Positions 44,416 through 56,934 of a stretch of 64,000 nt of DNA are shown here, piece by piece. The notes beneath the pieces were generated by a model. The model was not told the DNA's origin. It worked only from the letters and a program-made list of their open reading frames with translations, and ran no database searches. How positions within the stretch are numbered: the stretch's first letter is position 1; the number at the start of each line of letters is the position of its first letter. The translations under genes and the position numbers were made by a program. Origin of the DNA: Xylona heveae TC161 (taxonomy: Eukaryota; Ascomycota; Xylonomycetes; Xylonales; Xylonaceae); assembly GCF_001619985.1 (NCBI RefSeq), contig NW_017264203.1:620001-684000 (forward strand), given 5' to 3'.

Positions 44416-46635
44416 ATGGCCTACGATGGATATCGAAACCCGCCGCCTCCGCCGTCGTCGATGAGCCCCATGAGCTCGCAAAGCTACGCCTACGATTATT
44501 CGGACCCACGCTCCTCCTACGCTTCCTTGCACCCAAATCAGTACATGCCCGAGCCTCGAGCGCCGCCATCGTCACGGTCTCGCGCATCGTCTTCGGTTCG
44601 TGCTGATGCAAGACCATCGCCTGAGAGTGTTCGCTATGCACCTCACCCTGCGGGAGTCCCAGACGGCTCAACTACGAACTTCAACACGAATCTCTCTGAT
44701 TATCCTCCAGAACTTGTCAGCCACATCACACAGCAAGTCACCGAGGACGTGCTGAAGCGACTCTCGACGACGAATGTTCGAGACAACGGCTCTTCGTCTT
44801 ACAGCCAAGCCCCGCCTCCGCCCCCACCTCCACCAAAGATCCCAACGCCTTCCAATTCTTCTTCTCCGTCTGTCCCACCTCGAAACGTTTACACCCCACC
44901 TTCACCGCCTCCTCGAGCTGAATATCCTCCCTTTGGCTCACCTACGACCTCACAGACCACAAACATGTCAGCGTCGCAGTCCAGTCCCAAGGATATTCCT
45001 TCGGCCAGGTTCACTGAGCGACGAACAAGCCCACGGCAGAATGTAGAATCCGGCTATACCCGGCCGTCGAAGCCTGCAAGCGCGCCGGTACCAGTCGGCG
45101 AGGAGACTACATTGGAAAAAATCTGGGGTCGTTTATTTGACGAAGCCGGCCACCCAACCGCCAGACTAGGGGAGTTTTTACGAGGATTGGCGGTACACTT
45201 GGTATGTGTGTCCTTCTTTATGTTTTCCGCAATCAAAGGCGGACATCAACATCGGGAGTCACAAATACTCCATCAAGAAGAAAACTGATGCTGATATTTA
45301 TGTGTCGCCAGATTGAGGATTATGAGCCCAAGAAGAGTCTCGTCGTTACTCCGGTCAAGATGGCCAAGTTCTATGATGCAGTGCAGCTCAAGGATGACGT
45401 CTTCAACTGGCAGAGTAAGCATAAACCTGAATTCTGCAGATAGTTCTGTAGTTGCAGGAGACTGATTTAATATGTCGTACGCGCTAGTGATCTTCCAGAA
45501 GATGTCGAACTCAGATATATCGCATCTATACCGGGATCTTGGTTGTCAGCACCATCTCGTACAAGAGCGACATGATGAGGCACCCCATGTACCAGGCCTC
45601 ACACCTCACGGCTTCGAGCGTTGGATGACTTTATTGATTCAAGTACAGCCAGACGATGAGCATGAGCGCTTGGCCAAAGCTGTGCTCAATATGCCCATCA
45701 GCAATGCAGATAAGCCGACGGAGAGGTTCCCTAAGGAGATCTCACGCCGCTTATTTCCGGCTGAGCCTGATCCTCAGACGAGGGATCGCTTTGAGCGGAC
45801 CGTCAAAATTAACAGCGAGTCGTCTCGGGCGCCGCCAAAGGGATCATCGAGCTATGAATCACCATTACCACCACCACCACCTCGAACATCTGGCGAACCA
45901 AAAGTAAAACCAGTTCCTCCGCCGCCATCTACCATGCCTCCTGGGTTTGAAGAGCGCGAGCGAAAGCCCTATGGCAAGACCCCGGCCACTACCAGCCTCT
46001 CCTCGGCGCCCGTTTTCGAGACGTCAATTGACGGTAACGAGACCGATGCACCGGAGCAGCTAGCACAGCCGCTTGAGCGGGAACGGAAGCCATATAGCGC
46101 AGCCCCAGGCGGCGGTAAATTGTACGATGACACGATCAAGTCCCGACCTGGACGGGCAAATTCGACCAGTAGTAAGACTCGACCCGTGCCCATAAACACT
46201 AGTGGCGGAAGAGCAGGGGAAGTTCCCATTCCTGAAGCCCCTCCGGCACGCAATTCGACAAGCGCACATCCTCCACATCTGGGAGGAGGACAACGTCGTC
46301 CACGTACGCCCTCAATTGGAACTCATGATTACCGCCATTCCGAGGGTGACCTACTTGGGTACCAAGCAACGGTGCCCTTTGATTTGGATGAAGACAACAG
46401 GCGGTATGCGCGCGAGGCGGAACGGCGTAACAATGAATGGGCGCGAAAGCAAGCGGAAGAGGAAGCGCGTATATACGAAAGCCCACGGGACCGCGAACGG
46501 TATGACCGCGCGAGCGACTTCGGCCCGCGAAGGGGTTATGAAGATGATTGGTATCGTGGTGCAAGTGGTGGCCGGGGCAGTGGCAGTGGCAGTGGCTACG
46601 AATACTCTGCACCCTATCCTCCATCGTACCGTTGA
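44416..46635 (+). CDS. DUF7514-like protein, Pro-rich
   Basis: Function unknown. Exons 44416-45201, 45312-45414 and 45488-46635 give 678 residues. The N-terminal 230 residues are disordered by composition, with runs of prolines (PPPPPPPP near 135) and Ser. The only folded-looking part spans about 235-400: LEKIWGRLFDEAGHPTARLGEFLRGLAVHLIEDYEPKKSLVVTPVKMAKFYDA, then SHLYRDLGCQHHLVQERHDEAPHVPGLTPHGFERWMTLLIQ, and ERFPKEISRRLFP. I recall this pattern as fungal DUF7514. The C-terminus is again Pro/Arg-rich and ends in Gly/Ser/Tyr repeats. The start of exon 3 (acceptor GCTAG) is set by phase; the more obvious CAG ten bases on would break the frame. Confidence 0.82.
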
Positions 46636-47464
46636 TATTTCTCAAAGCGGCCTAGGTCGAGTGATTTTGTATATGTTCAGCGGTCAAGGGCGATTAACCA
46701 GTTTTCCTTTATTAAGGTCCTTCATTGGACTCTGACGAGCTATTTCTCCGTTGGCGATGGTTATGATGATATGAAACATGGCGTTTAATGAATTTTTGCT
46801 CCTTCCTCTTTTCCCTTTGATATTCGTCCTCGTCGTCTTTGTCCCTTATTCATCTGGTGTTGATGCAAGGTCGATCATTGCTGGTTCAAGTCTCGGGGGC
46901 ATTGGGCAAGTACATGGGACATACGGAACAGATTATCATATCTTATACCATTGCATTGACTATCGATATTTTAAGACCATGATTATCGTGTGTTAGAAGC
47001 TGTCTTCTGATCATTTTCGGCGAAATATATGCGTGACGAGTGAAACTTTTGGAGATGTGGCGTGTGCTTGCTCCGATGTCGTTGCGGTCGGCAAGTCCCG
47101 GGGACTGCACGCTCACCTGAGCGAAAAAGTACTGTATGAGCAAGTCGAGTCGGATTTTGCGGCCGAGATTGACCGACTAGAAGACACCAGAGAGAACAAG
47201 CAATAAGTTACAAGTGACTTGGGAGCTCCGAAAACGAAAGATTCAACTTTCTCTTCGGACCACACGCACAATCTTTTCCCTTCCTCTTCGCCACGTTCAA
47301 CTCAACCTTCCATCTCTTTCTCATTCCACTTCTTCTCTGGGTATATTCCATTGAAGAGATTCTTAAACCCTTTATAACTTATCCCCTGAAGCCTTTTCGG
47401 TTTGACGACTTTTCGTGTCACGCGCACGCCTGATTAACTAGACCTATCGAACCTATTCGGCATC
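46636..47464. other. Intergenic: promoter of the GrpE gene
   Basis: About 830 bases. The last 250 are pyrimidine-rich, as expected for a leader. No clear heat-shock element with correct GAA/TTC spacing is seen, and no gene. Confidence 0.5.
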
Positions 47465-48491
47465 ATGTTCCAGCGCACTATCCTCCGCCAGTCCCGCGCA
47501 TTCGCTGCGCAAGCTGCTCGTTCAGTTTCCACATCTTCCTCCTCGTCGCCTGCTCTTCAGAGCCAGTTCAATGCCTGCAGAGCGGCCTCTGCCCGTGCAG
47601 TGAACGCCAATCTCCGTTCGAGAGGCCTGCTATCAGCTTCCAAGGCGAGATGCTACTCTAGCACAGCTGCAGAGAGCGAGAAGAAGGAAGAGGGCAAAAA
47701 GGAAGAGAAGACGGAAGAGGAAGATCCTGTGAAGAAGGAGCTGGAGGCTAAGAAGAAGGAGCTGGAGGCTAAGAAGAAGGAGGCTTCGGAATTGAAGGTA
47801 TTGTGCTTCTGGGCCGTTGACCTGCTTTCTACGCTGCAAATTGTACATTTTTAATCCTTGAGGGCTAACGTATAATAGGACCGCTATCTCCGCTCTGTCG
47901 CCGAATTTCAGAACCTGCAGGAGCGCACGAAGCGCGACATTCAAGCCGCCAAGGACTTTGCCATTCAAAAGTTCGCCAACGACCTCCTGGACACTGTGGA
48001 CAATCTGGACCGCGCCTTGGGAACTGTCCCTCTTGACAAGCTGGCTTCGAGTGAGGACGCCAAGAAGGAGAATCATGAGCTGCTCACTCTCCACGACGGC
48101 ATCAAAATGACTGAGCATATCTTCATCCAGACGCTCAAGAAGCACGGCCTTGAGCGCTTCGACCCGGAGAATGAGCGCTTCGATCCCAACCTCCACGAGG
48201 CCACTTTCATGACCCCTATGCCGGGTAAGGAAGATGGCACCGTCATGTTTACCCAGCAAAAGGGTTTCCTTTTGAACGGAAGAGTCGTCAGGGTGAGTGC
48301 TCGTTCTCGGCTCCAATGCCTTTTTCTCCCTCCTTTTTTTCTTCTTTCGTGAGTTTTGCTCGTAGTGGTCTGGCTATCGGGCGATGCTGCAGAAAGGATT
48401 TCAACTCTATGCTATGGAAGGCGAACGAATGCTAATGGAATTGATCGAATAGCCCGCCAAGGTCGGCGTCGTCAAAAACGGATCTACTTAA
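47465..48491 (+). CDS. mge1: Mitochondrial GrpE (nucleotide exchange factor for mtHsp70)
   Basis: Releases ADP from matrix Hsp70 during protein import and folding. Exons 47465-47797, 47879-48292 and 48453-48491 give 261 residues. The first 65 residues are rich in Arg, Ala and Ser without acids, a mitochondrial presequence (MFQRTILRQSRAFAAQAARS). A Lys/Glu stretch with KKKELEA heptads forms the start of the long GrpE coiled coil. Family blocks follow: DRYLRSVAEFQNLQERTKRDIQ, FAIQKFANDLLDTVDNLDRAL, EHIFIQTLKKHGLERFDP and the beta-domain NLHEATFMTPMPGKEDGTV, VFTQQKGFLLNGRVVRPAKVGVVK (MFTQQ here). The last exon encodes only 12 residues and carries the conserved VVRPAKV continuation. Confidence 0.94.
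47732..47783 (+). repeat. 21-base tandem repeat coding a coiled-coil heptad
   Basis: About 2.4 copies of a 21-base unit encode KKKELEA in the GrpE gene. One unit is one heptad, so the coiled coil appears to have lengthened by unit duplication. Confidence 0.8.
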
Positions 48492-49798
48492 ATTCAAAAA
48501 CGGCCTCCTGGATCCGATATGACGGCACGTGAGCACCAGCATGTGCCGGCCCTACCAGAATAGAATTTCCCATCTCCTCTCTGCTCAGCTGGTCCTCGCG
48601 ACCTTACTTTATCCACGCATCTTCCTCGCCATGTCGCTTCTCCCAATCGACGCACAAAACACCTCACGATACAGTCTAAACTCAACCTTTTGTTCTCTTC
48701 TCTTTCGTCTACTTCAAATATCCGAGTCTCATGCAAATTACCTTATCCTCTTTTCGCATCTTTTCCTTACCGTTGCTGATCAGCGACTTTTAAAGTCGGC
48801 GGCAACGACATGTTAGGCAAGATGGGAATCGAATTCTACCTGTCTTCATGGCTATTGGATTTTCTTTTCGTCCAATTCCGAAATTGTTTTATTACATCAC
48901 AATGAGTTTGAGTTCTAGTCCCACGGCACTATAATCTTCCGGGTCATCTAAAATTAGTCTACCTGTTATGCATTTGGTATCAACATCAAAGTCGGGTTAT
49001 GATTTATGGTATGGTCCTGTATGGTACGGTTGGATATTGAGCTCTTGCTTTGTATTTAAAGAGCGAGCGAATAAAGCCGGAAAGATCATTTACTTCTGTT
49101 CTTCTTTTCTTTCCTCTTTCCTTTTACCCTTGGTTTCGGCTTTCGGGGAGGTTGCTGCTGTTTTGTTCAAACAAAAGAAAAGGCTTGTCTGGTGTTCGTC
49201 TCATTTTGTATGATACTATAGGGCACTGTTGGGTGTAACGTCACTGTACATACCGTGCTGCTTTTGTACTGTATGTACTGTACTGTATTATAGACTGTCT
49301 CTTTTTTCTTCTTCCATTCTGGTGTTGATTCTCCGTGCATCTGTGGGCCAGTCTCTGCTTCATTCGGGTGTTGTGTCTCTGCTCCATTTATCTGTGCAAT
49401 ATTTCCTCTGCCGCTTCGATCTGAGTTATGAGAGAGAGCATCTATTTGTGATATTGGCCGGTATTGATTAATTATATTTATCTGTGCGTGGGTGCCAACG
49501 CAACAATTCTTGAAAAATTTTCCAACGGTACCGGAATCAAAAAAGGGATAGTTCATCAGATATAGATTAATGTTGAAGGGAATAGTACTGAGCATACTCT
49601 GTAGTGTTGAATCTAAACATGCCGCGTCTCCTCATCTGCATAAACTGAGAGTACTGGGATGTGCACACAAGGTCTATCCACCTCCCCGTGACAACCCTTC
49701 ATGTGCAACATTCAACAACTCCACAGATCCGCACCCTTAGTCTTGTCGGGCACAAACACCTTTTTCTCTCCGCCAAACCCCACAGACCTCCCACTCTA
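48492..49798. other. 1.3 kb spacer between mge1 and the next gene
   Basis: Contains TACTGT-type short repeats near 49256-49287 and AT-rich stretches. I see no gene. The last 100 bases are the leader of the next gene. Confidence 0.5.
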
Positions 49799-51019
49799 AT
49801 GGCGGCCTCACGAACAGCCTCAATGGCTTCCGCACGCGTATTCGTATCCATTCCGCGCTTCCTCTTGCCGCGAGGCGTTGTGCCAGTTCGGCCATCCTCA
49901 TTGTCGTCTGCTTCTCCGCAGCAACAGCTCATTCGACATTCGGGCTTCTCTCGCGGCTATGCATCGTCTCGAGCACGAGCTACACCGTCGTCGTCGTCGT
50001 CGGGGTCCTCTGGTTCTTCTTCGTCGTCGAGCGGTAACAACCAGCGACTGCTGGAGAAACCTACACGCTTCAACCCGCCGTCCCATCCCGCGCGGCTGCC
50101 GTCCCGACGCTCAATGCCTCGATCATACCCCGGTCCGCCATTGAGCGCAGGCGAACAGCAGGCTCAACAGACGCGCAAGTATCCGCATATGATGCCCACT
50201 GAGGGCACGTTCATGCATTGGTTCTTGACGAATCAGTTGCTTCATCTCTGGATTACACTGGTTAGTACCCTTTAGACTATGCTTCGTCTCCTGCATATAT
50301 CTATAAATATCGAAGACGGGTTATCGGGCATAATTAGCGGCACTTCCACTGACACTATTCAGGGCACACTCCTCTCCCTCGCATTCTTCACGTTCATGTC
50401 GAATTTCAAAGAAAGGTCTCCATATGCAGACTTGCTCCCCGCGGGCCGAGAGTACTTTTCCCACCCGTTGCAAACCATGGGCCGTTTGCTTGAAATATAC
50501 AAGCTCCAAATGGCGTATAATACTGAGAAATCTGTTGCACGCCGCGAGGCTATCAGCGAGGACGCCTACAAACGCAGCGAATACCTCAAGGCGCATGGTC
50601 TCGAGAACGAAGGCCGTTTCGGCGGATGGTCAGCAAGAGAGGACAGGAGGCCAGCGTCGTTGAAACCGCTTTCTTCATCTTCGGATCCTGAAGCTGCAGC
50701 TGCAGCATCTGCCCCGGCAGCCGAAGCAGAAGCTACAGCGGACGAGTCCAAGCCCTGGCGGTGGTCGCGCTTGATTGGAGGTGTTAAAACGGGAGGAGAA
50801 GGAGAAGGACAGGCTCCTCAAGCTCCTACACGTACGGCTACGGCTGTTTCTGATGGTGGCGACGAGAATTCCCCGGCTGCCCCCGTCACACCAGAGGACA
50901 ACACCCCACGTGAACTGACGCCCGAAGAAAAGAAAGCTGCAGAAGATGCGCTTATCAAGGCCCAAGAGGAGGAAGAAGATCGCCGCATCGCATTGAGCAT
51001 TTGGGGGAGGAAGCAGTAG
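49799..51019 (+). CDS. Hypothetical mitochondrial membrane protein
   Basis: Not recognised. Exons 49799-50260 and 50363-51019 (phase 0, 102-base intron) give 372 residues. The first 60 residues are basic, Ser-rich and acid-free (MAASRTASMASARVFVSIPRF), fitting a mitochondrial presequence, followed by a Ser run near residue 65. One membrane segment is encoded across the splice: FMHWFLTNQLLHLWITLGTLLSLAFFTFMSNFKE (about 140-170). A conserved-looking helical block follows, SPYADLLPAGREYFSHPLQTMGRLLEIYKLQMAYNTE. The remainder is Ala/Glu/Pro-rich, ending in a charged helix and WGRKQ. A likely place is the inner membrane with a soluble C-terminal part; this is inferred. An open frame continues upstream of the ATG but without another ATG. 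Confidence 0.8.
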
Positions 51020-51590
51020 TCTCTCCTCATGATCAATCATCCTCCGTCTCTTTCTTTGTCGTCCTATCATTCTTTCATACTATCATTAACCTCTGGTCTC
51101 TTGTCATTCTGTCGTCCATCATGTATTATGAAAGATAGCTTTCATTATGTATCATATGCACAGTCAGTAGAATTTCTAGCATCCATCGTGTTCGTTTATA
51201 CATTGTATGCAGTCTACCTCTCATTGCCTCATTGCATTTTTAACTAGGGTGGCGGCGGCGGCGGCGGCGGCGATTGTGGTGGTAGATGAATTAGAATCTG
51301 TACGTTTTATTGGTCTATGTATAACTACCTTATATGTCTGATTACCTGTCATCCAACTGCTATATTACTTGATGTTTTTGTCTCATATCTTTTGTTTGTC
51401 TTTTTATCTTTTATCTTTTGTCTTTTTGTCGTCTTTTGTCCCTTAGCTCTAATCTCCCTGTCCTCTTTGACGAAACCCGGCTTCGTGAAACTGTGGAGCT
51501 TGTGGAGGCTGTAATATTGACAGGATTTCGTATGAGAAGGTGACAATCAAGCAAAGTATCCGAATGATCCTACCACGGATATTCCTACAC
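51020..51590. other. Tail-to-tail spacer with a GGC trinucleotide run
   Basis: About 570 bases, mostly AT- and T-rich. A GGC run lies at 51249-51271. I see no gene. Confidence 0.55.
51249..51271. repeat. GGC trinucleotide microsatellite
   Basis: Seven to eight GGC units lie in non-coding, otherwise AT-rich DNA between two convergent genes. Confidence 0.85.
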
Positions 51591-53061
51591 TCAATCAATT
51601 AACCTCTGCACTCGGGCCAAATCATAAAAGCTCATAACCAGGTTGAAGTTGGACGTATGGACGGATGGACGGATGGACGTACCTTGCCTTCCCACGTCCA
51701 AAACGTGCCGCTGTGCGCTGTCCTTTTTGTAGGTATGACGCGGAGCATGCCAGCGACGGATTCGGCGGGGGTGATGATTCCTTCGACGTCCCAGTCTAGA
51801 GAGACGTTTGCCATGTCTCTTTATTAATGTTGGTAATTCTTGTCCTTTTTGTATGAAATATATATATATACACTGTATGAAGAGTGATGGAGTTGGGGGA
51901 ATAGGGCAAGGACAAGAGCAAAAACAGAGCAAAATGGAAAGGAATAGAGAGGTAGCTACTCACGTGGATACTTCACCGGGATGCATAGCGAGTATGATAG
52001 TCGAATTTTGTTTGCGGCGGAGTTCAGATGCCATGTGCTGTGTGGTGTGGGTGTTAGTTGACAGACCGTCGGATAGATGAGTATTATATATGATGTAAAA
52101 TAATGTAAAGAAAGAAGGAAATGTAAATATAATAAAGGAATGTATTCATACCCGGAGCATCTGGTTAAGTGCTGCCTTTGAGGCAGCATATGCAGCAAAC
52201 CTAGAGAACGACTCGTAAGCAAGTGTGTCGATGATGAGCCTCAATAATTATCAGACTGGTCACTGCAGACATACCCGTCTTCGAATTCGCGGAATTGAGC
52301 AGTCGATCCTGAATCGCTGGACATGAACATGATGGTACCAATGGGAATGGATGTCTGCAGGAGTCTCTGCGCGGTAATTATAGGTCCGATTGTGTTGGTG
52401 TGGAGGTGGTATGCAAAGTCATCAAAGGAGCTGCGTTTATGTTCAGTTGAAGCCCTTGAGAATGGAAACAAATAAAATAAAATAAATGTGGATTGACAAA
52501 CTTGTGGAAAGGGTACAGACATTTCTGTTGCTCTCTGTCGCACGGGATTAGCAAAGGATTCGAAATATGGAATCTGAAAATATGGCAGAAGATGAAAACA
52601 ATAAAAGCAAAAACAATAAAAAAAAACAAGTTAAAAAATAAAAATAAAAATAAAAATATGTAGAAAATAATAAACAAAAGAAAAAGAAAAATCAAGTGAT
52701 TAGTCAAGGTAAGAGCATACGTTTGGATATTTGAGTACACCGGCATTCAAAACAACATAGTCAATTCTAGTCAGATCAGGCAAGTTCTTGACTTCTCTCA
52801 CAAAAGACTAAGAAAAATTATCAGAGAAATTCAGAATCACTGAAGCATGGTACATCTCACGTCAATGCTTTCTTCCACTGTCACATCACAGGGCAGTATA
52901 GTACAAGCACCGTAGGTAGCTTTGCCGGCCAGAGACCACAGTTGAGAGGCCTGTGCAACCCCGCGAGCAGTAGCAATGACCCTGTCTCCTCGTGCAAGGA
53001 GTTGTCGAACAAATTCGAGGCCAATGCCTCGGCTTGCACCGACAATGATACATGTCGGCAT
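51591..53061 (-). CDS. C-factor-like short-chain dehydrogenase
   Basis: An NAD(P)-binding oxidoreductase of the small SDR group often annotated as C-factor or sniffer-type carbonyl reductase; substrate unknown. Eight exons keep phase: 53061-52861, 52807-52721, 52534-52521, 52430-52275, 52200-52152, 52037-51964, 51818-51683, 51605-51591; 243 residues, normal for the group. Visible motifs are MPTCIIVGASRGIGLEFVRQLL (GASRGIG near residue 8), CDVT, the NAG in VVLNAGVLKYPN, MSSDSGS with the catalytic serine, and YAASKAALNQM with Tyr and Lys. HPGEVSTDMA follows the active site as usual. Exon 3 is only 14 bases and is needed to give RATEISFDDF and hold the phase; its donor GTCTGT is weak. The last exon encodes RLID only. 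Divergent from cytochrome c. Confidence 0.85.
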
Positions 53062-53818
53062 GATTGTCAGATTGATATAAAATTCCGAGAATGTGTAGCA
53101 AGATATATCAACATCTATCAAGGTAACAAAGGATTATTAAATGTGACTGCGCCCTGTATAATTTAAAAAGAAAAAAAAAATCAATCAATGTAATGGTCAA
53201 TGAGATATGGATACACAGCACATATAATTGATATATGACTTCAAATTGATATATAAATGGCTCCTTTTCTGATACCGCTGGACGTGCAATTGGTGCTCTT
53301 AAGGTTGACAGGAGTATCCTTGAACCACAGCATCATATCAGCCATAGATATCCGTGATCGGCACGAGGCGGAGATTAGGGGTCGTTCAGTGTGGAGAACG
53401 AGGTATTGATAAAGTTTCCTTTTTTGGACACTGACAATCCAATCGCATCCGGCTTTCCGGAATAGCAAAATTATGATTGGTTGGTTACTCGCTTTCCGAG
53501 AAGTTCCGGGCGCGCTTTGATGGAAACGAATCAAATTTTTCCTCTTTGGATCTGAACGTGGCTGTCACTTACCATCCCCTCGAATATCATTGGCCAATTG
53601 CTTTAAGCCTCTGTGTGGCTTGACAGTGACCCAGTTTCGGCCGGTCGCTTGGGTTACTGTAATTGCTCGGCCTGCGTTTTCTCTCCGTCACCACCCAGCT
53701 GCCCCTTCCTCGTTTTTCTTTCCCATCCTTAAACATCCTCATCTAACTTTCTTCAATCCACAACTCTTCAACTTCTTTCAAGTCCATTTTCTTCTTTATC
53801 CCCTTTTAATCATTCAAA
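53062..53818. promoter_or_regulatory. Divergent promoter, dehydrogenase / cytochrome c, with CCAAT boxes
   Basis: About 760 bases. CCAAT-type sites lie at 53439-53445 (CCAATCG), 53474-53480 (TGATTGG, a full CCAATSA match), 53587-53593 (TCATTGG, also CCAATSA) and 53594-53598. Cytochrome c genes are classical HAP complex targets in yeast. The + strand from 53680 is pyrimidine-rich, the cytochrome c leader. Binding is inferred. Confidence 0.55.
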
Positions 53819-54579
<761 letters not shown>

Positions 54580-55294
54580 ATTTAATCGCATTTCTCTCAC
54601 GGGATGATTCGCTTCGGCTGAGTCGCCCCGACTTTTGTTCATATAGCGCGCTCTTGGAACCGTTAGACAACCTCTTGTATCAATAGGATTGAATCTTGTT
54701 TCGTTTTTCTGCATTTTTTACTCTCTTCATGGCGATACGCCGGTGATTCTGTATATTTATTTGGGTCATACCCGGGTGGCTCGCGTGCTATAAAACGCCT
54801 GTCTTGTATCTTTTAAAAATACCATTCTCCTCTCCGAGCGGCGAATCCTTTCCACTCCCATGTCGTGTCCGATGTGTTTGCTCGCAGCGGTCTCTAATGC
54901 ACTGTTTCCAGCACCGTTTTTGGCGCGTAACCAACAATTCCCTGCCAAATCTCTACACGACTCGGCTCTCGGCTCCATTTCCGCCGCTGACGTCATTGAC
55001 GATTCCTCTATTGATCAACGAGCTCGAAAAATCTAATCATGAGCCTCAATTTGGCTTTGTTCAAAATTACGGCCTAATAGCAGAATTCTGCTAAATTTTC
55101 GTCGACGCTTGCTTCAAAGACTTCACGACGAAATGCGGCAAGGCGCGGAACAACAAATCCCTCCCGGAACTTTTACTCTAGAGTTTCAAATTGCTCTTGT
55201 CGCCTCATGTCAAATTGTTTCTCTGCCTTGAGATCATCATGCCTCTCTCGTACTAATTTATTCATCATGCGAATTACCAGCTTCTATTCGTGAC
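54580..55294. other. Intergenic: cytochrome c 3' side and kinase promoter
   Basis: About 715 bases with no recognisable gene, RNA or repeat. Confidence 0.5.
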
Positions 55295-56934
55295 ATGACA
55301 ATTGCTGGTGGGGTCTTTCTCCATCAAATCTTCATCATACCCTGCCGCAACCTGGGCGTTCCTGCCACGGGAATGCTGCCTCTACAAATGTTCGCACGTA
55401 CCTACATCGACTCACAGCTACTTCATAAACAAATATGCAACTTTGTCTTGAATCGATTTCGTGTCAGAAAGACACCATTGATGTCTACATTCACCATCCT
55501 GAGGACGGCTGAGATGGGCCGAGACACAGGTAATTTCAGCGAATCTCGTACATCGAGCACAAGACCTCGGAAGACTCAGTACCGGCTTATTGAAGACGTC
55601 GAAGATCTGGACAGGTACCGCCCCGGGGGATACCATCCTCTTCAAATCGGGGACGAGTTAGATCGTGGCCACTATCGACTGGTTGACAAGCTTGGGTATG
55701 GAGGATACTCGACCATATGGCTGGCCCGAGATCTACGAAAAGCAGGATATGTGGCGGTGAAAGTCATTACCGCTGATGCCAGTGATTCCAATCATGAGGC
55801 TAGTCTCATTAATTCTCTTCAGAATTCGCCATCTAGACGGGGGAGCGACATTATTGCTCCTCTCGTTGACGAATTCTGGGTCGCCGGTCCCAATGGGAAA
55901 CACAGATGTATTGTCACTCCGCCGGCGCAGATGAGCTTGTTCGATGCCAGAGAGGCTTCTACCCTTGGGCTGTTTCGGCCCAACGTCGCGCAGTCGATTG
56001 TCGCTCAGCTCATTCATGGAGTTGCATTCCTTCACAGTGAAAATATTGTCCATGGCGGTATGTGATGCCCATGGATGTATCTAGCTGAAATGCCTGGACT
56101 AATCCCGTTTCCCAAGACATTCATCTTGGTAACATTTTGATTCAGTTTCCTGAGGCGATTGATAGATTTTCTACATCAGATCTCTACGAGAGATTCGGAG
56201 AGCCAGAGCCAGAGGCCGTAGTTCGTATAGATGGTAAACCGTTGCAGAGTGGTGTACCCGTTCACGTATTTATACCCGCTTGGTTTGGCGTCCGCAGCGA
56301 CAAGATTGTCCTTGGCGAGGAGAAAATTATCCTCAGCGATTTTGGAGAATCATTCAACCCACATAAAGCTCATAGACCCTGTTCGAAGACGCTTCCTCTC
56401 CTCCAGCCACCAGAGGCCAGGTTCTCGGATCAGCCGCTCTCCTTTGCATCGGACATCTGGACACTTGCATGCACCATCTGGGAGATATTTGGTCAGCGGC
56501 CTTTGTTTGAGGCCTTTTTCCCAACTGCCGACCGCGTTATCAAGGAGCAAGTCGAAGTCCTTGGTATTTTACCCCCAGAGTGGTGGGGGAAATGGAGCAG
56601 AAGACTAGATTGGTTCAACGAAGAGGCCGAATTTGATTTGAGGCCCGAGACGTCTAGGGGTCATGATGGCGTGCGCAGGACTTGGGACCAGAGGTTTGAC
56701 TACTCCATACAGGAGCCTCGGGCTGAGGCCGGCCTGGAGACCGTGACGAAGGAAGAGAGGAGGGCGTTCGAGGCGATGCTTCGCTCGATGCTGAGCTTCC
56801 GACCAAACGAAAGAGCGACAGCGCTGCAGGCATTGCACTCAGAATGGATGAAGAGATGGGGACTACCAGCTCTGGAACAGAGCGAGAGTATCTTTAAATC
56901 TGTTATGAAAGGAAAACACAATTTACAAGATTGA
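55295..56934 (+). CDS. SRPK-like protein kinase
   Basis: A serine/threonine kinase-like protein of the SR-protein-kinase group that is expanded in filamentous fungi; substrate unknown. Exons 55295-56057 and 56117-56934 give 526 residues from the first ATG. Later in-frame ATGs (before LPLQMF, STFTIL or GRDTGN) could also be the start, because SRPK-like proteins usually begin shortly before YRLIEDVEDLDRYRPGGYHPLQIGD. Kinase landmarks are LGYGGYSTIWLA (glycine loop), VAVKVI (lysine), HGDIHLGNIL (catalytic loop) and SDFGESF (DFG). The catalytic loop has HGDIH instead of HRDLK, as many fungal members of this group do. The APE region is LQPPEARF, followed by ASDIWTLACTIWEIFGQRPLFE. The C-lobe ends with PNERATALQALHSEWMKRWGL. 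The intron is 59 bases. Confidence 0.87.

Noticed and set aside
45499-45501. Acceptor CCAG at 45495-45498 as the start of the last exon of the DUF7514-like gene
   Set aside because: It breaks the phase with exon 2 and leads to a stop; the GCTAG acceptor at 45487 keeps the frame and the family pattern.
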